Shown piece after piece: positions 1 to 9,865 of a stretch of 64,000 nucleotides of DNA; positions within the stretch are counted from its first letter, which is position 1; the number at the start of each line of letters is the position of its first letter. A program made the translations under genes and the position numbers. The notes beneath the pieces are model-generated. The model saw only the letters and a program-made list of their open reading frames with translations. It was not told the DNA's origin and did not search any database. This stretch comes from Pseudomonadota bacterium (GTDB lineage Bacteria > Pseudomonadota > Gammaproteobacteria > Burkholderiales > Burkholderiaceae_B), in the NCBI GenBank assembly GCA_023425645.1, contig JAFACG010000050.1, positions 1-64,000 on the forward strand. Reading direction: 5' to 3'.

Positions 1-68
1 TGGTGTTTGGGCAACTGATGTAAATACCTTGAACTGGCGCCCGGGTCCGCGCCGGCGGGGGCGGCGCC

Positions 69-108
69 CGAACGACAAAGCCCCGCTTGCGCGGGGCTTT
101 GTCGTTCG
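69..108. terminator. Bidirectional intrinsic terminator after smg
   Basis: A perfect 18-bp inverted repeat (arms 69-86 and 91-108, loop TTGC) with a GC-rich core (GCCCCGC/GCGGGGC) followed by CTTTGTCG. It begins about 10 bp beyond the smg stop codon. The perfect symmetry means it could also stop transcription arriving from the left. The first 68 bases contain no coding frame that I can support. Confidence 0.8.
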
Positions 109-117
109 GGTTCGGGT

Positions 118-576
118 TCAGTGGGACAGGCGCGTGGAGTCGTCGCTGAGCAGTTCTTCGAAGATCAGGTGATCGATCTCCGCTTCGTGACTCCAGAGCA
201 CCATCAGGGCGACGATCTTGATCTTGTCCAGCGACACGGGGCTTTCGTCCACCGCCATCGCGCTTTCGATCAGGATTTCACGCAGGTGCGCGGGCAAGGC
301 GCCCGAGTTCTGCAGGAAAGTGATGAAGCCCATGGCTTCGGCGCCCAGCACATGCTGTTCGTGGTCGGAGAAAATGCGCAGGCTGGCGTCGCTTCGTTGT
401 TGCAGGGGCTGGCACTGGGACGATGTCTCGCCCATGGCGTGCAGCCAGCTGAGTGCGTCGTTGATGTCCTCGTCTTCAAAGCCGATAGCGGCCAGTTTGT
501 GGGCCAGAACCTCCGCCTTGGGACAGGCCTGGGGGTTGTAGTACGTCTCGAATAGGTAAACCAGGATATCAAACAT
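118..576 (-). CDS. smg: Smg family protein (DUF494)
   Basis: A 152-residue protein of the Smg/DUF494 family, conserved in beta- and gammaproteobacteria and normally found between dprA and topA; its biochemical role is not established. The N-terminus MFDILVYLFETY matches the family start, and the acidic middle and C-terminal EELLSDDSTRLSH are also typical. Full length. Here the upstream neighbour on the same strand is gluQ rather than dprA, with 233 bp between them; what lies downstream is outside the window. A terminator directly follows the stop. Confidence 0.88.
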   Translation of the reverse strand: MFDILVYLFETYYNPQACPKAEVLAHKLAAIGFEDEDINDALSWLHAMGETSSQCQPLQQRSDASLRIFSDHEQHVLGAEAMGFITFLQNSGALPAHLREILIESAMAVDESPVSLDKIKIVALMVLWSHEAEIDHLIFEELLSDDSTRLSH

Positions 577-638
577 GTGTATAAGGTTGCCGTCCTAAGT
601 GATTAAAAGGCTGGGTGGTTCGGTAACCGTTGTGTCAG

Positions 639-667
639 ACTTTACGCTGATTTACGGTGCGGGGCAA
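639..667 (-). promoter_or_regulatory. Possible sigma-70 promoter for smg
   Basis: Reading the minus strand, TTGCCC (662-667) and TAAAGT (639-644) are separated by 17 bp, about 63 bp before the smg start codon. Each hexamer matches the consensus at four positions. This is inference from spacing and motif only. The rest of the 577-809 gap shows no small gene or clear terminator. Confidence 0.25.
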
Positions 668-809
668 ATGGGGATTTTCTTGGGCTGACAGGCGCTCCGG
701 CCCTGTGAGAAGCTTGTTTTTTCCCTAGGGCCGCAGGGGCCCGGGCGCTCTGCTGCTATGGCGCCTGATAATTGCGGCAATGAGCAGTCTGGCTCACCCG
801 ATGTGTGGT

Positions 810-1721
810 TTATTTGAAACCATCGCCCTCCGGACCGGGCCAGGGAAAGCGTTGCGCCCACGCCGCCGTCGCTCTGGACCAGAAGTCTTCGATGCCGGCG
901 GCGGCCAGGGCTTCGAAGCCCAGGAAGGTCCAGGCGCGATTCAAGGTCTGCAAGGGATGGTCCAGGTCCAGGGCGGGCGCGTGGTTCTGCTTGGACAGCT
1001 TCTGGCCGCGTTCGTCCAGGGCCAGCGGCACGTGCAGCGTGCGCGGCAAGGGCGCGCCCAGGATACGCTGCAGCACGCGCTGGCGCGCCGTGGAGTCCAG
1101 CAGGTCGGCGCCGCGAACCACGTCGGTCACGCCCTGGTCGGCGTCATCGATCACCACCACGAACTGATAGGCCCACAGGCCGTCCGCGCGTTTCAGGGTG
1201 AAGTCGCCCACGTCGCGGGCCACGTCCTGCTGCTGCGGCCCCGCCCAGCGATCGTTGAAGCGTTCGACGCCCTCGGGTACGCGCAGGCGCCAGGCCCGCA
1301 CCGAACGGCCGGCCGGCACGCCGCGGCGGCAGGTGCCTGGATAAGGGCGTTCGTGCGACCCGGGCGCGGGCGGACGCGAGGCGGCCTGGATTTCCTGGCG
1401 GGTGCAGGCGCAGCCATACACCAGGCCGCGCTCCAGCAGGCCGTCGAAGACTTCCTGATAGCGCGTCAGGCGCTGCTGCTGCCAGACGGGTCCGCCGTCC
1501 CAGCGCATGCCCAGGGCTTGCAGCTGCTGCATGATGAGCCGGTCGGCCCCCGCCACCACGCGCGGCGCATCGATGTCTTCGATGCGCAGCAGCCAGCGGC
1601 CTTGCCGGGCGCGGGCGTCCAGATGGCTGGCCATGGCGGCGACCAGCGAGCCGTCGTGCAAGGGACCGCTGGGGCTGGGCGCGAAGCGGCCGCAATAGGA
1701 AGGGGCGGAAAAGGCGTTCAT
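810..1721 (-). CDS. gluQ: Glutamyl-Q tRNA(Asp) synthetase
   Basis: A 303-residue truncated glutamyl-tRNA synthetase paralogue (GluQRS, YadB). The family activates glutamate without tRNA and attaches it to queuosine at the anticodon wobble position of tRNA(Asp). Visible features are the N-terminal class I signature [16 protein letters not shown] (HIGH variant), an IEDID motif near residue 48, a zinc-knuckle-like CACTRQE...YPGTC segment, and the KLSKQNHA (KMSKS variant) loop. It lacks the C-terminal anticodon-binding domain of GltX, as expected for the family. The start at 1721 matches the usual family N-terminus. Confidence 0.93.
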   Translation of the reverse strand: MNAFSAPSYCGRFAPSPSGPLHDGSLVAAMASHLDARARQGRWLLRIEDIDAPRVVAGADRLIMQQLQALGMRWDGGPVWQQQRLTRYQEVFDGLLERGLVYGCACTRQEIQAASRPPAPGSHERPYPGTCRRGVPAGRSVRAWRLRVPEGVERFNDRWAGPQQQDVARDVGDFTLKRADGLWAYQFVVVIDDADQGVTDVVRGADLLDSTARQRVLQRILGAPLPRTLHVPLALDERGQKLSKQNHAPALDLDHPLQTLNRAWTFLGFEALAAAGIEDFWSRATAAWAQRFPWPGPEGDGFK

Positions 1722-1735
1722 GATCGGGTCTCAAT

Positions 1736-1765
1736 GGCAAGGGCCCCGTTCCGGGGGCCCTTGCC
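1736..1765. terminator. Stem-loop between mccA and gluQ
   Basis: A perfect 12-bp stem (1736-1747 with 1754-1765, loop GTTCCG) lies about 65 bp downstream of the mccA stop on the minus strand and just ahead of gluQ. It has no clear U-tract, so it may be a weak terminator or an mRNA 3'-end stabilising hairpin for the leucine-degradation operon. Confidence 0.45.
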
Positions 1766-1830
1766 GATTGCGACTGTACGCTGATTTTGCCGGTCCGGCA
1801 ATGCGGCGCGCCGGATCGGCCCGCTGCGCG

Positions 1831-3855
1831 CTAGTGCTCCATGGCGGCCAGCTCGGCGCCTTCGGGCACCTGGTCGCCGACTGCGAAGAACAGTTCCGTG
1901 ACGGTGCCGTCGGCCGGCGCCAGGATGGAGTGCTCCATCTTCATGGCTTCCATGACCAGCAGCACGTCGCCGCGCTTGACGCTGGCGCCCGCGTCCACGT
2001 TCAGGGCGATGATCTTGCCCGGCATGGGAGCGGTCAGGCGGCCGCCATGTCCTTCGTCCCGGCCCTGGCCGGCGGCCAGCAGCGGGTCGAACAGGCTCAG
2101 CGTCCAGTCCGCGCCGTCCAGGCTCACCTGCAGCTGGTCGCCGTCCTGCAGCACCTGGCCGCGATGCTCGGCGCCGTCCAGCCAGACCCGCAGGATCTGC
2201 GCTTCGGGCTGGTCGGGCCGGGCCGCGGCCTGCCAGTCCAGCAGGTGCACGCCGTCGGCGGCCTGCAGGCGCCAGTTTTGCTCCTGGCGTTCCAGGCGCA
2301 GGTCGTGGCGTTGCTCGCCCACCATCAGGGACAGGGTCTGGTGGTAGTCGCCGCCCACCCGCCAGCCGTCGCGGGCCGACCAGGGATCGGCCGGCGGGGC
2401 CGGGCTGCGGCCCCGGCCCGGCAGGCCCTGGCGGGCCAGCAGGGCGCAGGCGGCCAGGGACAGCACGGCGGCGGGCACGGCGCCGGCCTGCGGGAACAGT
2501 GCGTCATGCCGGCGCGGGATCAGGCCGGTATCCAGGTCGGCCTGGGCGAATGCCGCATCGCCCAGCAGGCGCTGCAGAAAGGTCTTGTTGGTGTGCACGC
2601 CCGCCACCTGCGTGTCGGCCAGCGTGCGGATCAGCCGGCGGCGGGCCTGTTCGCGGTCCGCGCCGTGCGTGATGACCTTGGCGATCATGGGATCGTAGAA
2701 GGGGCTGATGACGCTGCCCTGGCGCACGCCGCTGTCGATGCGCACCGGGCCGGGCGCAAAGGCCGCGTGTTCCGGATAGCGCAGCGTGCGCAGGGTGCCG
2801 ATGGAAGGCAGGAAGTCCTTGTCCGGATTTTCCGCGTAGATGCGCACCTCGATGGCATGGCCGTCTATGCGCAGGTCTTCCTGGCGGGCCGGCAGGGACT
2901 GGCCGTCGGCCACGCGCAACTGCCACTCCACCAGGTCGTGGCCGGTGATCAGCTCCGTGACCGGGTGTTCGACCTGCAGGCGGGTGTTCATCTCCATGAA
3001 GTAGAAGCGGCCGTCCTGCTCGGCGATGAATTCCACCGTGCCGGCGCCCACGTAGTTCACGGCGCGCGCGGCGGCGATGGCCGCCTCTCCCATGGCTTGC
3101 CGCCGCTCGGCCGTCATGCCGGGCGCGGGGGCTTCCTCGATGACCTTCTGGTGGCGGCGCTGCACCGAGCAGTCGCGCTCGAACAGGTAGACGTACTGGC
3201 CGTGCTGGTCGCCGAAGACCTGGATCTCGATGTGGCGCGGCTTGGTGATATAGCGCTCGATCAGGACGCGATCGTCGCCGAAGCTGCTGGCGGCCTCGCG
3301 CTGGCAGGAACGCAGGGCTTCCAGGAAGGCGCCCGACGATTCCACGATGCGCATGCCCTTGCCCCCGCCGCCGGCGCTGGCCTTGATCAGCACCGGGTAG
3401 CCTATGGCGTCGGCCTGCCGGTGCAGGAAGTCGGGGGCCTGCTCGTCGCCGTGGTAGCCGGGCACCAGCGGCACGCCGGCGCGCTCCATCAGGGCCTTGG
3501 CGGAGGACTTGCTGCCCATGGCCGCGATGGCCTGGGCGGGCGGGCCGACGAAGATCAGTCCGGCCTCCTCGCAGGCGCGGGCGAAATGTTCGTTTTCGGA
3601 CAGGAAGCCGTAGCCGGGGTGGACGGCGTGGGCGCCGGCGGCGCGCGCGGCGGCCAGGATGGCGTCTATCTTCAGGTAGCTGTCGCGCGGCTCGGGGCCG
3701 CCGATGCGCACGGCCTGGTCGCAGGCGCGCACGTGCTGGGCGTCCGCGTCGGCGTCCGAATAGACGGCCACGGTGCGCAGCCCCAGGCGTCGGGCGGTGG
3801 CGGCCACCCGGCAGGCGATTTCGCCGCGGTTGGCGATCAGCAGGGTCTGGAACAT
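1831..3855 (-). CDS. mccA: Methylcrotonyl-CoA carboxylase, biotin-carboxylase/biotin-carrier subunit
   Basis: A 674-residue alpha subunit (LiuD type) of 3-methylcrotonyl-CoA carboxylase, the ATP- and biotin-dependent step of leucine degradation. The N-terminal biotin carboxylase domain starts MFQTLLIANRGEIACRV and carries the ATP-grasp glycine loop SAGGGGKGM, the EMNTRLQVEHPVTE motif and the DP(M)IAKVI segment. A linker follows, then a C-terminal biotinyl domain with AMKM; the biotinylated Lys is about residue 639. I chose the ATG at 3855 because it starts the family N-terminus and has GGGAGA eight to ten bases upstream; the frame stays open further upstream inside mccB. It is the last gene of the liu operon, 20 bp after mccB. 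Confidence 0.94.
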   Translation of the reverse strand: MFQTLLIANRGEIACRVAATARRLGLRTVAVYSDADADAQHVRACDQAVRIGGPEPRDSYLKIDAILAAARAAGAHAVHPGYGFLSENEHFARACEEAGLIFVGPPAQAIAAMGSKSSAKALMERAGVPLVPGYHGDEQAPDFLHRQADAIGYPVLIKASAGGGGKGMRIVESSGAFLEALRSCQREAASSFGDDRVLIERYITKPRHIEIQVFGDQHGQYVYLFERDCSVQRRHQKVIEEAPAPGMTAERRQAMGEAAIAAARAVNYVGAGTVEFIAEQDGRFYFMEMNTRLQVEHPVTELITGHDLVEWQLRVADGQSLPARQEDLRIDGHAIEVRIYAENPDKDFLPSIGTLRTLRYPEHAAFAPGPVRIDSGVRQGSVISPFYDPMIAKVITHGADREQARRRLIRTLADTQVAGVHTNKTFLQRLLGDAAFAQADLDTGLIPRRHDALFPQAGAVPAAVLSLAACALLARQGLPGRGRSPAPPADPWSARDGWRVGGDYHQTLSLMVGEQRHDLRLERQEQNWRLQAADGVHLLDWQAAARPDQPEAQILRVWLDGAEHRGQVLQDGDQLQVSLDGADWTLSLFDPLLAAGQGRDEGHGGRLTAPMPGKIIALNVDAGASVKRGDVLLVMEAMKMEHSILAPADGTVTELFFAVGDQVPEGAELAAMEH

Positions 3856-3875
3856 GTTTTCTGTCTCCCGTGGGC

Positions 3876-5483
3876 TTACATGCGGAACACGCCGAAGCGG
3901 GTGTCTTCGATGGGGGCGTTCAGGGCCGCGGACAGGCCCAGGGCCAGCACGCGCCGGGTGTCCGAGGGCTGGATGATGCCGTCGTCCCACAGTCGCGCCG
4001 TGGCGTAGTAGGGGTGTCCTTCGTGCTCGTACTGGGCGCGTATGGGCGCCTTGAAGGCTTCTTCTTCCTGGGCGCTCCAGCTCTGGCCGCGGGCCTCCAG
4101 GCCGTCGCGCCGCACCGTGGCCAGCACGCTGGCGGCCTGTTCGCCGCCCATGACGGAAATGCGGGCGTTGGGCCACAGGAACAACAGGCGCGGGCCGAAG
4201 GCGCGGCCGCACATGCCATAGTTGCCGGCGCCGAAGGAGCCGCCCAGGATGACGGTGAACTTGGGCACGGCGGCGGTGGACACGGCCGTGACCATCTTGG
4301 CGCCGTGGCGGGCGATGCCTTCGTTCTCGTACTTGCGCCCCACCATGAATCCCGTGATGTTCTGCAGAAAGACCAGCGGCGTCTTGCGCTGGCAGCACAG
4401 TTCGATGAAGTGCGTGCCCTTCTGGGCGGCCTCGGAGAACAGGATGCCGTTGTTGGCGATGATGCCCACCGGCATGCCGTGGATATGCGCGAAGCCCGTG
4501 ACCAGGGTGGTGCCGAAGCGCGCCTTGAATTCGTCGAATTCGGAGCCGTCCACGATGCGGGCGATGACCTCGCGCACGTCGTAGGGCTTGCGCGTGTCGG
4601 CGGGAATGATGCCGTTGAGCTCCTGCGGGTCGTACAGCGGCTCGCGCACCGACAGCAGGGGCCAGGGCAGGTTCTTGCTGCGATTCAGGCGGCCCACGCA
4701 GCGGCGCGCCAGTTGCAGGGCGTGCAGATCGTCCTCGGCCAGGTGGTCGGCCACCCCGGACAGTCGCGTGTGCACGTCGCCTCCGCCCAGGTCCTCGGCG
4801 CTGACTTCCTCCCCCGTGGCGGCCTTCACCAGCGGCGGGCCGCCCAGGAAGATCGTGCCCTGGTCGCGCACGATGATGGATTCATCGCTCATGGCGGGCA
4901 CGTAGGCGCCGCCGGCCGTGCACGAACCCATGACCACGGCGATCTGGGCGATGCCCTGGGCCGACAGGTTGGCCTGGTTGTAGAAGATGCGGCCGAAATG
5001 GTCGCGGTCCGGGAAGACTTCGTCCTGGTTGGGCAGGTTGGCTCCGCCCGAGTCGACCAGGTAGATGCACGGCAGGCGATTCTGCTGGGCGATCTCCTGG
5101 GCGCGCAGGTGCTTCTTGACCGTCAGCGGATAGTAGGTCCCGCCCTTGACGGTGGCGTCGTTGCAGACGATCACGCATTCGACGCCGGCCACGCGGCCTA
5201 TGCCGGTGATGATGCCCGCGCCGGGCGATTCATTGTCGTAGACGTCCTGGGCCGCCAGCGGGGACAGCTCCAGGAAAGGGGTGCCGGGATCCAGCAGCCG
5301 CTCCACGCGCTCGCGCGGCAGCAGCTTGCCGCGCGCCAGGTGGCGCTGGCGCGACTGTTCGGACCCGCCCAGGGCGGTCTGCTGCAGTGTCCGGCGCAGG
5401 TCGGCGATCAGGGCCTGCATGACCGAGGCGTTGTCCTGGAAGTCCTGGGAGCGCGTATTGATGCGGGATTCGATGACTGACAT
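3876..5483 (-). CDS. mccB: Methylcrotonyl-CoA carboxylase, carboxyltransferase subunit
   Basis: A 535-residue beta subunit (LiuB type) that moves the carboxyl group from biotin to 3-methylcrotonyl-CoA. It has both crotonase-fold carboxyltransferase halves; diagnostic segments are [39 protein letters not shown] and [19 protein letters not shown]. Length and order match the family. The ATG at 5483 gives the expected MSVIESRIN start; upstream in-frame methionines lie inside the thiolase/mccB gap. In many related operons an enoyl-CoA hydratase (liuC) sits between mccB and mccA, but here only 20 bp separate them. Confidence 0.94.
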   Translation of the reverse strand: MSVIESRINTRSQDFQDNASVMQALIADLRRTLQQTALGGSEQSRQRHLARGKLLPRERVERLLDPGTPFLELSPLAAQDVYDNESPGAGIITGIGRVAGVECVIVCNDATVKGGTYYPLTVKKHLRAQEIAQQNRLPCIYLVDSGGANLPNQDEVFPDRDHFGRIFYNQANLSAQGIAQIAVVMGSCTAGGAYVPAMSDESIIVRDQGTIFLGGPPLVKAATGEEVSAEDLGGGDVHTRLSGVADHLAEDDLHALQLARRCVGRLNRSKNLPWPLLSVREPLYDPQELNGIIPADTRKPYDVREVIARIVDGSEFDEFKARFGTTLVTGFAHIHGMPVGIIANNGILFSEAAQKGTHFIELCCQRKTPLVFLQNITGFMVGRKYENEGIARHGAKMVTAVSTAAVPKFTVILGGSFGAGNYGMCGRAFGPRLLFLWPNARISVMGGEQAASVLATVRRDGLEARGQSWSAQEEEAFKAPIRAQYEHEGHPYYATARLWDDGIIQPSDTRRVLALGLSAALNAPIEDTRFGVFRM

Positions 5484-5521
5484 GGCGTGCCTGGAAAGAG
5501 AACGGAGGAAAGCCCGGGCGC

Positions 5522-5547
5522 CCTGCCGGGCCTCGCGGCCCGGCAGG
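5522..5547. other. Stable hairpin between thiolase and mccB genes
   Basis: A perfect 11-bp GC-rich stem (5522-5532 with 5537-5547, loop TCGC) lies 10 bp after the thiolase stop and about 39 bp before mccB within the operon. There is no U-tract, so it is more likely an mRNA stabilising or processing element than a terminator. Confidence 0.4.
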
Positions 5548-5556
5548 CGGACTTGC

Positions 5557-6738
5557 TTAGACCAGCTCGACGGCCAGGGCGACGGCTTCGCCCCCGCCGA
5601 TGCACAGCGAAGCGATGCCGCGCTTGCCGCCGGTCTTGCGCAGCGCGCCGACCAGGGTGGCCAGCAGGCGCGCGCCGGAGGCGCCGATGGGGTGGCCCAG
5701 GGCGGTGGCGCCGCCGTGGATGTTGACCTTGTCATGAGGCAGGTTCAGCTCCTTCATGGCGGCCATGGTGACCACCGCGAAGGCTTCGTTGATCTCGAAC
5801 AGGTCCACGTCCGCCACGCTCCAGCCGGTCTTGTCGAGCAGCTTCTGGATGGCGCCCACCGGTGCGGTGGTGAACCACTGCGGCTCCTGCGAGTGCTGGG
5901 TGTGGGCCACGATGCGCGCCAGGGGCGTCGCGCCCAGTTCCCTGGCCTTGGATTCGGTGGTCAGCACCATGGCGGCGGCCCCGTCCGAGATGGAGGAGGC
6001 GTTGGCGGCGGTGATGGTGCCGTCCTTCTTGAAGGCGGGGCGCAGCGTGGGGATTTTTTCAGGCAGGGCCTTGGCGGGCGCCTCGTCCTTGGCGATGACC
6101 ACTTCGCCCTTGCGGCCGGCGATGGTCACGGGGGCGATTTCCCAGTCGAAGCTGCCGTCCTCGCTGGCCTGGCGGGCGCGGCGCAGCGATTCCAGCGCAA
6201 AGGCGTCCTGCTCTTCGCGGCTGAAGTTGTATTTGCCGGCGCAGTCCTCGGCGAACACGCCCATGGCGGTGCCGCGGCTGTAGGCGTCCTCCAGGCCGTC
6301 CAGGGCCATGTGGTCATAGACCGTGGAGTGGCCGTAGCGGTAGCCCTGGCGGCCCTTGAGCAGCAGGTAGGGGGCGTTGCTCATGCTTTCCTGGCCGCCG
6401 GCCACCACCACCTCGGCGCTGCCGGCCTTGATCAGGTCGTGCGCGAACATGGCGGCCTTCAGGCCCGAGCCGCAGACTTTGTGGATGGTGGTGCACGCCA
6501 CGCCCTTGGGCAGTCCGGCGCCCAGGGCGGCCTGGCGGGCGGGAGCCTGTCCCTGCCCGGCCTGCAGCACGTTGCCCATGATGACTTCGTTGATCGCTTC
6601 CCCGGCGATGCCCGAGCGCTCGACCGCGGCCTTGATGGCGACCGCGCCCAGCTCGTGTGCGGCCAGGTCGGACAGGCTGCCGAGCATGCCGCCCATGGGA
6701 GTGCGGGCGATCGAGACAATGACTACTGGATCAGACAT
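5557..6738 (-). CDS. Acetyl-CoA C-acetyltransferase (thiolase)
   Basis: A 393-residue type II (degradative/biosynthetic) thiolase. It carries the acyl-accepting Cys at about residue 89 in [11 protein letters not shown], the substrate loop [14 protein letters not shown], the His in [17 protein letters not shown] and the C-terminal Cys in [10 protein letters not shown]. In this operon it probably cleaves acetoacetyl-CoA, the last step after HMG-CoA cleavage. The start codon overlaps the aceK stop by 8 bases. GGAGTCCCTC precedes the ATG, so translation is probably coupled. Confidence 0.92.
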   Translation of the reverse strand: MSDPVVIVSIARTPMGGMLGSLSDLAAHELGAVAIKAAVERSGIAGEAINEVIMGNVLQAGQGQAPARQAALGAGLPKGVACTTIHKVCGSGLKAAMFAHDLIKAGSAEVVVAGGQESMSNAPYLLLKGRQGYRYGHSTVYDHMALDGLEDAYSRGTAMGVFAEDCAGKYNFSREEQDAFALESLRRARQASEDGSFDWEIAPVTIAGRKGEVVIAKDEAPAKALPEKIPTLRPAFKKDGTITAANASSISDGAAAMVLTTESKARELGATPLARIVAHTQHSQEPQWFTTAPVGAIQKLLDKTGWSVADVDLFEINEAFAVVTMAAMKELNLPHDKVNIHGGATALGHPIGASGARLLATLVGALRKTGGKRGIASLCIGGGEAVALAVELV

Positions 6739-8605
6739 GAGGGACTCCTGAGTGTGAAGAAGTGACGGTGACAGGCGCCTGCCGACGAAAGTCCTGCAGC
6801 TGCCTGTCACTATCGTACGGGAAAATGTTTTCAATTCGGCCTTGTGTCACGCGCTGGCGACATTGAGCCCACCATTGCGGATCCAGCAGCTGCGCGTGGT
6901 GGGCCATGAAGGCCTTGCGGATGCGCGGCTCGCCGAGCAGGAAGTAGCCGAATTCCTCGGGAAACACGTCGTTCGGGCCGATGGGATACCAGGGCTCGCT
7001 GGCCATCTCGGCCTCTTCGTTGGGCGCGGGCGGAATGGCGCGGAAGTTCATCTCGCGCATGTGCTGGATCTCGTCGTAGTCATAGAACACCACCCGGCCC
7101 AGGCGGGTGACGCCGAAGTTCTTGTACAGCATGTCGCCGGGGAAGATGTCGGCGGCGGCCAGCTCGCGGATGGCATTGCCGTACTGGCGCACGGCCGCAT
7201 TCAGGGCGGCGTCGCTGGCCTTGTTCAGGAACAGGTTCAGCGGCGTCATGCGGCGCTCGATGTAGACGTGGCGCAGCACGATGGTGTCTTCGGTTTCCTC
7301 CAGCAGGCTGGGCACTTCGGTGCGCAGCTCGTACAGCAGGGCCGGCGAGAAGCGCGCCTTGGGCAGGGCCACCTGCGAATAGTCCCAGGTATCGGCCATG
7401 CGCCCTACCCGGTCGTGCTTCTTGACCAGCTGATACTTGGCGCGCACGGTGGCGTGATCCATGCCCGGCTTCTGGATGCGGTCGCGGATCAGCTTGAACA
7501 CGTAGGGGTAGGACGGCAGGGTGAAGACGGTCATCACCATCCCGCGGATGCCCGGCGCCAGGTCGAAGTGATCGTGCGAATGCGACAGGTGGTGCAGGAA
7601 ATCGCGGTAGAAGAGCGTCTTTCCCTGCTTTTGCAGGCCGATGGCGGTGTAGAGCTCGGCCTTGGGCTTGCGCGGCAGCAGGCTGGACAGGAAGTCCACG
7701 TAGGCCGACGGCGCTTCCATGTCCACCAGGAAGTAGGCCCGCGTGAAGCTGAACAGCGTGGACAGGTCGTCCGTGGTGTGCAGCAGCGCGTCGATGTACA
7801 GGTGGCCCGAGGGACGATGCAGGATGGCCAGCGAAAAGGGGTGGACCTCGCCGTGGTTGATCAGCCGGCCCACCACATAGGCGCCCTTGTTGCGGAAGAA
7901 CAGGGAGTTCAGGACCTGGATCTGGCAATCCGAGCCGATGCGCGGCCCGTGGCCGCGCGGCAGGCGCCGGCACAACTGGCGCAGCGCCATGCGCGCCAGC
8001 GTGCGCACGTCGGCGGGCAGGTCCTCGAAGGGAGCGGCCAGGCCGAAATCGGCCAGCATGTGGGTCAGGCAATCCTCCAGGCCTTCCTGGACCGGGTAGT
8101 AGACGCGGTAGGAAGGCAGCGCGCCGTCCAGGTAGTCGGTGGCCACGGCCGGACGCACGAAGATGAATTCATTGCGGAAGTAGTGCCGGTGCAGCACGCG
8201 GCAGGACACGGAATTGAAGAAGGTCTCGGCGCATTCGGGCTGGCGGTGCCCGGAGAGCAGGCGCACGAACTCGCTCTTGGCCTGCAGCCAGAATTGCTGC
8301 TGCTCCTCGTCCAGCTGCCCGTCGCCGGCCGGACCGGCCGGGCGCAGGCGCAGGGCCTGGCTCAGCATGGCGGCGCATTCGCGCACCCGCGTGGCGTAGT
8401 ATTCGATGCGCTCGCGCGCGAGCTGCTGGATGCCATGCCAGTCGCCCGATTCGTACAGCGATTTGGCGCGCTGCGCGCTGTAGCGGAACAAGGCGTAATG
8501 GCGGTTGAAGCCGTCCAGCATGGCCTGCGCCACTTCCTGCGGCGTCAGGCCCGGCCTGGCGACCGGGGTGATGACGGTGGTTTCGCCGAAGTCGGTGCTG
8601 CACAT
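6731..8605 (-). CDS. aceK: Isocitrate dehydrogenase kinase/phosphatase
   Basis: A 624-residue AceK, which reversibly phosphorylates isocitrate dehydrogenase and so diverts carbon to the glyoxylate shunt. Family segments include YYPVQEGLEDCL near residue 175, FSLAILHRPSGHLYIDALLH, the regulatory/kinase core KLIRDRIQKPG and YKNFGVTRLGRVVFYDYDEI, and GYFLLG near the C-terminus. It starts 7 bp after the ivd stop and overlaps the thiolase start. Its place inside a leucine-degradation operon links acetyl-CoA-yielding catabolism to the glyoxylate branch point, whereas in enterobacteria aceK is found with aceBA. Confidence 0.95.
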   Translation of the reverse strand: MCSTDFGETTVITPVARPGLTPQEVAQAMLDGFNRHYALFRYSAQRAKSLYESGDWHGIQQLARERIEYYATRVRECAAMLSQALRLRPAGPAGDGQLDEEQQQFWLQAKSEFVRLLSGHRQPECAETFFNSVSCRVLHRHYFRNEFIFVRPAVATDYLDGALPSYRVYYPVQEGLEDCLTHMLADFGLAAPFEDLPADVRTLARMALRQLCRRLPRGHGPRIGSDCQIQVLNSLFFRNKGAYVVGRLINHGEVHPFSLAILHRPSGHLYIDALLHTTDDLSTLFSFTRAYFLVDMEAPSAYVDFLSSLLPRKPKAELYTAIGLQKQGKTLFYRDFLHHLSHSHDHFDLAPGIRGMVMTVFTLPSYPYVFKLIRDRIQKPGMDHATVRAKYQLVKKHDRVGRMADTWDYSQVALPKARFSPALLYELRTEVPSLLEETEDTIVLRHVYIERRMTPLNLFLNKASDAALNAAVRQYGNAIRELAAADIFPGDMLYKNFGVTRLGRVVFYDYDEIQHMREMNFRAIPPAPNEEAEMASEPWYPIGPNDVFPEEFGYFLLGEPRIRKAFMAHHAQLLDPQWWAQCRQRVTQGRIENIFPYDSDRQLQDFRRQAPVTVTSSHSGVPHV

Positions 8606-8612
8606 GATGGCG

Positions 8613-9791
8613 TCAGGCGGTCTCGGCGAACAGCTCGCGGCCGATCAGCATGCGCCGGATTTCGCTGGTCCCCGCGCCGATCTCGTACAGCTTGGCGTCG
8701 CGCCACAGCCGGCCGGTGGGAAATTCGTTGATGTAGCCGTTGCCGCCCAGGATCTGGATGCCTTCGCCGGCCATCCAGGTGGCTTTCTCCGCGCTGTACA
8801 GGATGGCGGCGGCGCAGTCCTTGCGTACCGAGCGCACGTGTGCGGCGCCCAGCCGGTCCAGGTTCTTGCCCACGGCATAGCACAGGGCGCGGCTGGCCTG
8901 CAGGGTGGTGTACATGTCGGCCAGCTTGCCCTGGATCAGCTGGAATTCGCCGATGGCCTGGCCGAATTGCTTGCGGTCGTGCACGTAGGGCATCACCACG
9001 TCCATGACGGCCTGCATGATGCCCAGCGGCCCGCCCGCCAGCACGGCGCGTTCGTAGTCCAGTCCGGACATCAGCACCTTGACCCCGCCGTTGAGCTGGC
9101 CGAGCACGTTCTCCTCGGGCACTTCGCAGTCCTGGAAGACCAGCTCGCCCGTGTGGCTGCCGCGCATGCCCAGCTTGTCCAGCTTCTGCGCCACGGAAAA
9201 GCCGGGAAAGCCTTTTTCGATCAGGAAGGCGGTGATGCCGCGCGCGCCGGCCTGGGGGTCGGTCTTGGCGTACACCACCAGCGTGTCGGCGTCCGGGCCG
9301 TTGGTGATCCACATCTTGGAGCCGTTCAGCACGTAGCGGTCGCCCTTCTTGTCGGCGCGCAGCTTCATGCCCACCACGTCCGAGCCAGCGCCCGGCTCGC
9401 TCATGGCCAGGGCGCCGACCTGCTCGCCGCTGATCAGGCCGGGCAGGTACTTGCGCTTCTGGGCCTCGGTGCCGTTGCGGTTGATCTGGTTCACGCACAG
9501 ATTGGAGTGGGCCCCGTAGGACAGGGCCACCGAGGCGCTGGCCCGGGAGATTTCCTCCATGGCGATCATGTGGGCCAGGTAGCCCATGTCCGTGCCGCCG
9601 TATTCTTCGCTGACCGTCATGCCCAGCAGGCCCATGTCGCCGAATTTCTTCCACAGGTGCATGGGGAACTGGTCGTCGCGGTCGAGCTCAGCGGCCAAGG
9701 GGGCGATTTCGGACCGGGAAAAATCGGCGACGGTGTCGCGCAGCATGTCCAGATCGGAACCAAGGTCGAAATTCAGGCCGGGCAGACTCAT
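8613..9791 (-). CDS. ivd: Isovaleryl-CoA dehydrogenase
   Basis: A 392-residue acyl-CoA dehydrogenase (LiuA) that oxidises isovaleryl-CoA to 3-methylcrotonyl-CoA and passes electrons to ETF. Seen: [16 protein letters not shown] and KMWITNG (FAD-binding), catalytic-base region [17 protein letters not shown], and the C-terminal [33 protein letters not shown] signature. The chosen ATG (9791) gives [11 protein letters not shown], the usual start. It is the first enzyme gene after the perfect palindrome at 9825-9852, the likely LiuR operator. Confidence 0.95.
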   Translation of the reverse strand: MSLPGLNFDLGSDLDMLRDTVADFSRSEIAPLAAELDRDDQFPMHLWKKFGDMGLLGMTVSEEYGGTDMGYLAHMIAMEEISRASASVALSYGAHSNLCVNQINRNGTEAQKRKYLPGLISGEQVGALAMSEPGAGSDVVGMKLRADKKGDRYVLNGSKMWITNGPDADTLVVYAKTDPQAGARGITAFLIEKGFPGFSVAQKLDKLGMRGSHTGELVFQDCEVPEENVLGQLNGGVKVLMSGLDYERAVLAGGPLGIMQAVMDVVMPYVHDRKQFGQAIGEFQLIQGKLADMYTTLQASRALCYAVGKNLDRLGAAHVRSVRKDCAAAILYSAEKATWMAGEGIQILGGNGYINEFPTGRLWRDAKLYEIGAGTSEIRRMLIGRELFAETA

Positions 9792-9824
9792 GAAGCTCTC
9801 CAGAAAAGGGGGTGCGTGTTCATT

Positions 9825-9852
9825 TATATTACGTTTACGTAAACGTAATATA
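9825..9852. promoter_or_regulatory. 28-bp perfect palindrome, candidate LiuR operator for ivd operon
   Basis: A perfect 28-bp palindrome centred between 9838 and 9839, with core ACGTTTACGTAAACGT. It lies 34 bp upstream of the ivd start, between liuR and ivd. The same ACGT-rich core recurs upstream of liuR. This is where a MerR-type LiuR dimer would bind; binding itself is inferred. Confidence 0.75.
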
Positions 9853-9865
9853 GTTGGGTTTTCCC

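Noticed and set aside
780..5480. Long plus-strand open frames opposite gluQ, mccA and mccB
   Set aside because: They are mirror frames of high-GC genes on the other strand; their translations are Gly/Ala/Arg/His-rich and show no domain, whereas the minus-strand products match well-known families.
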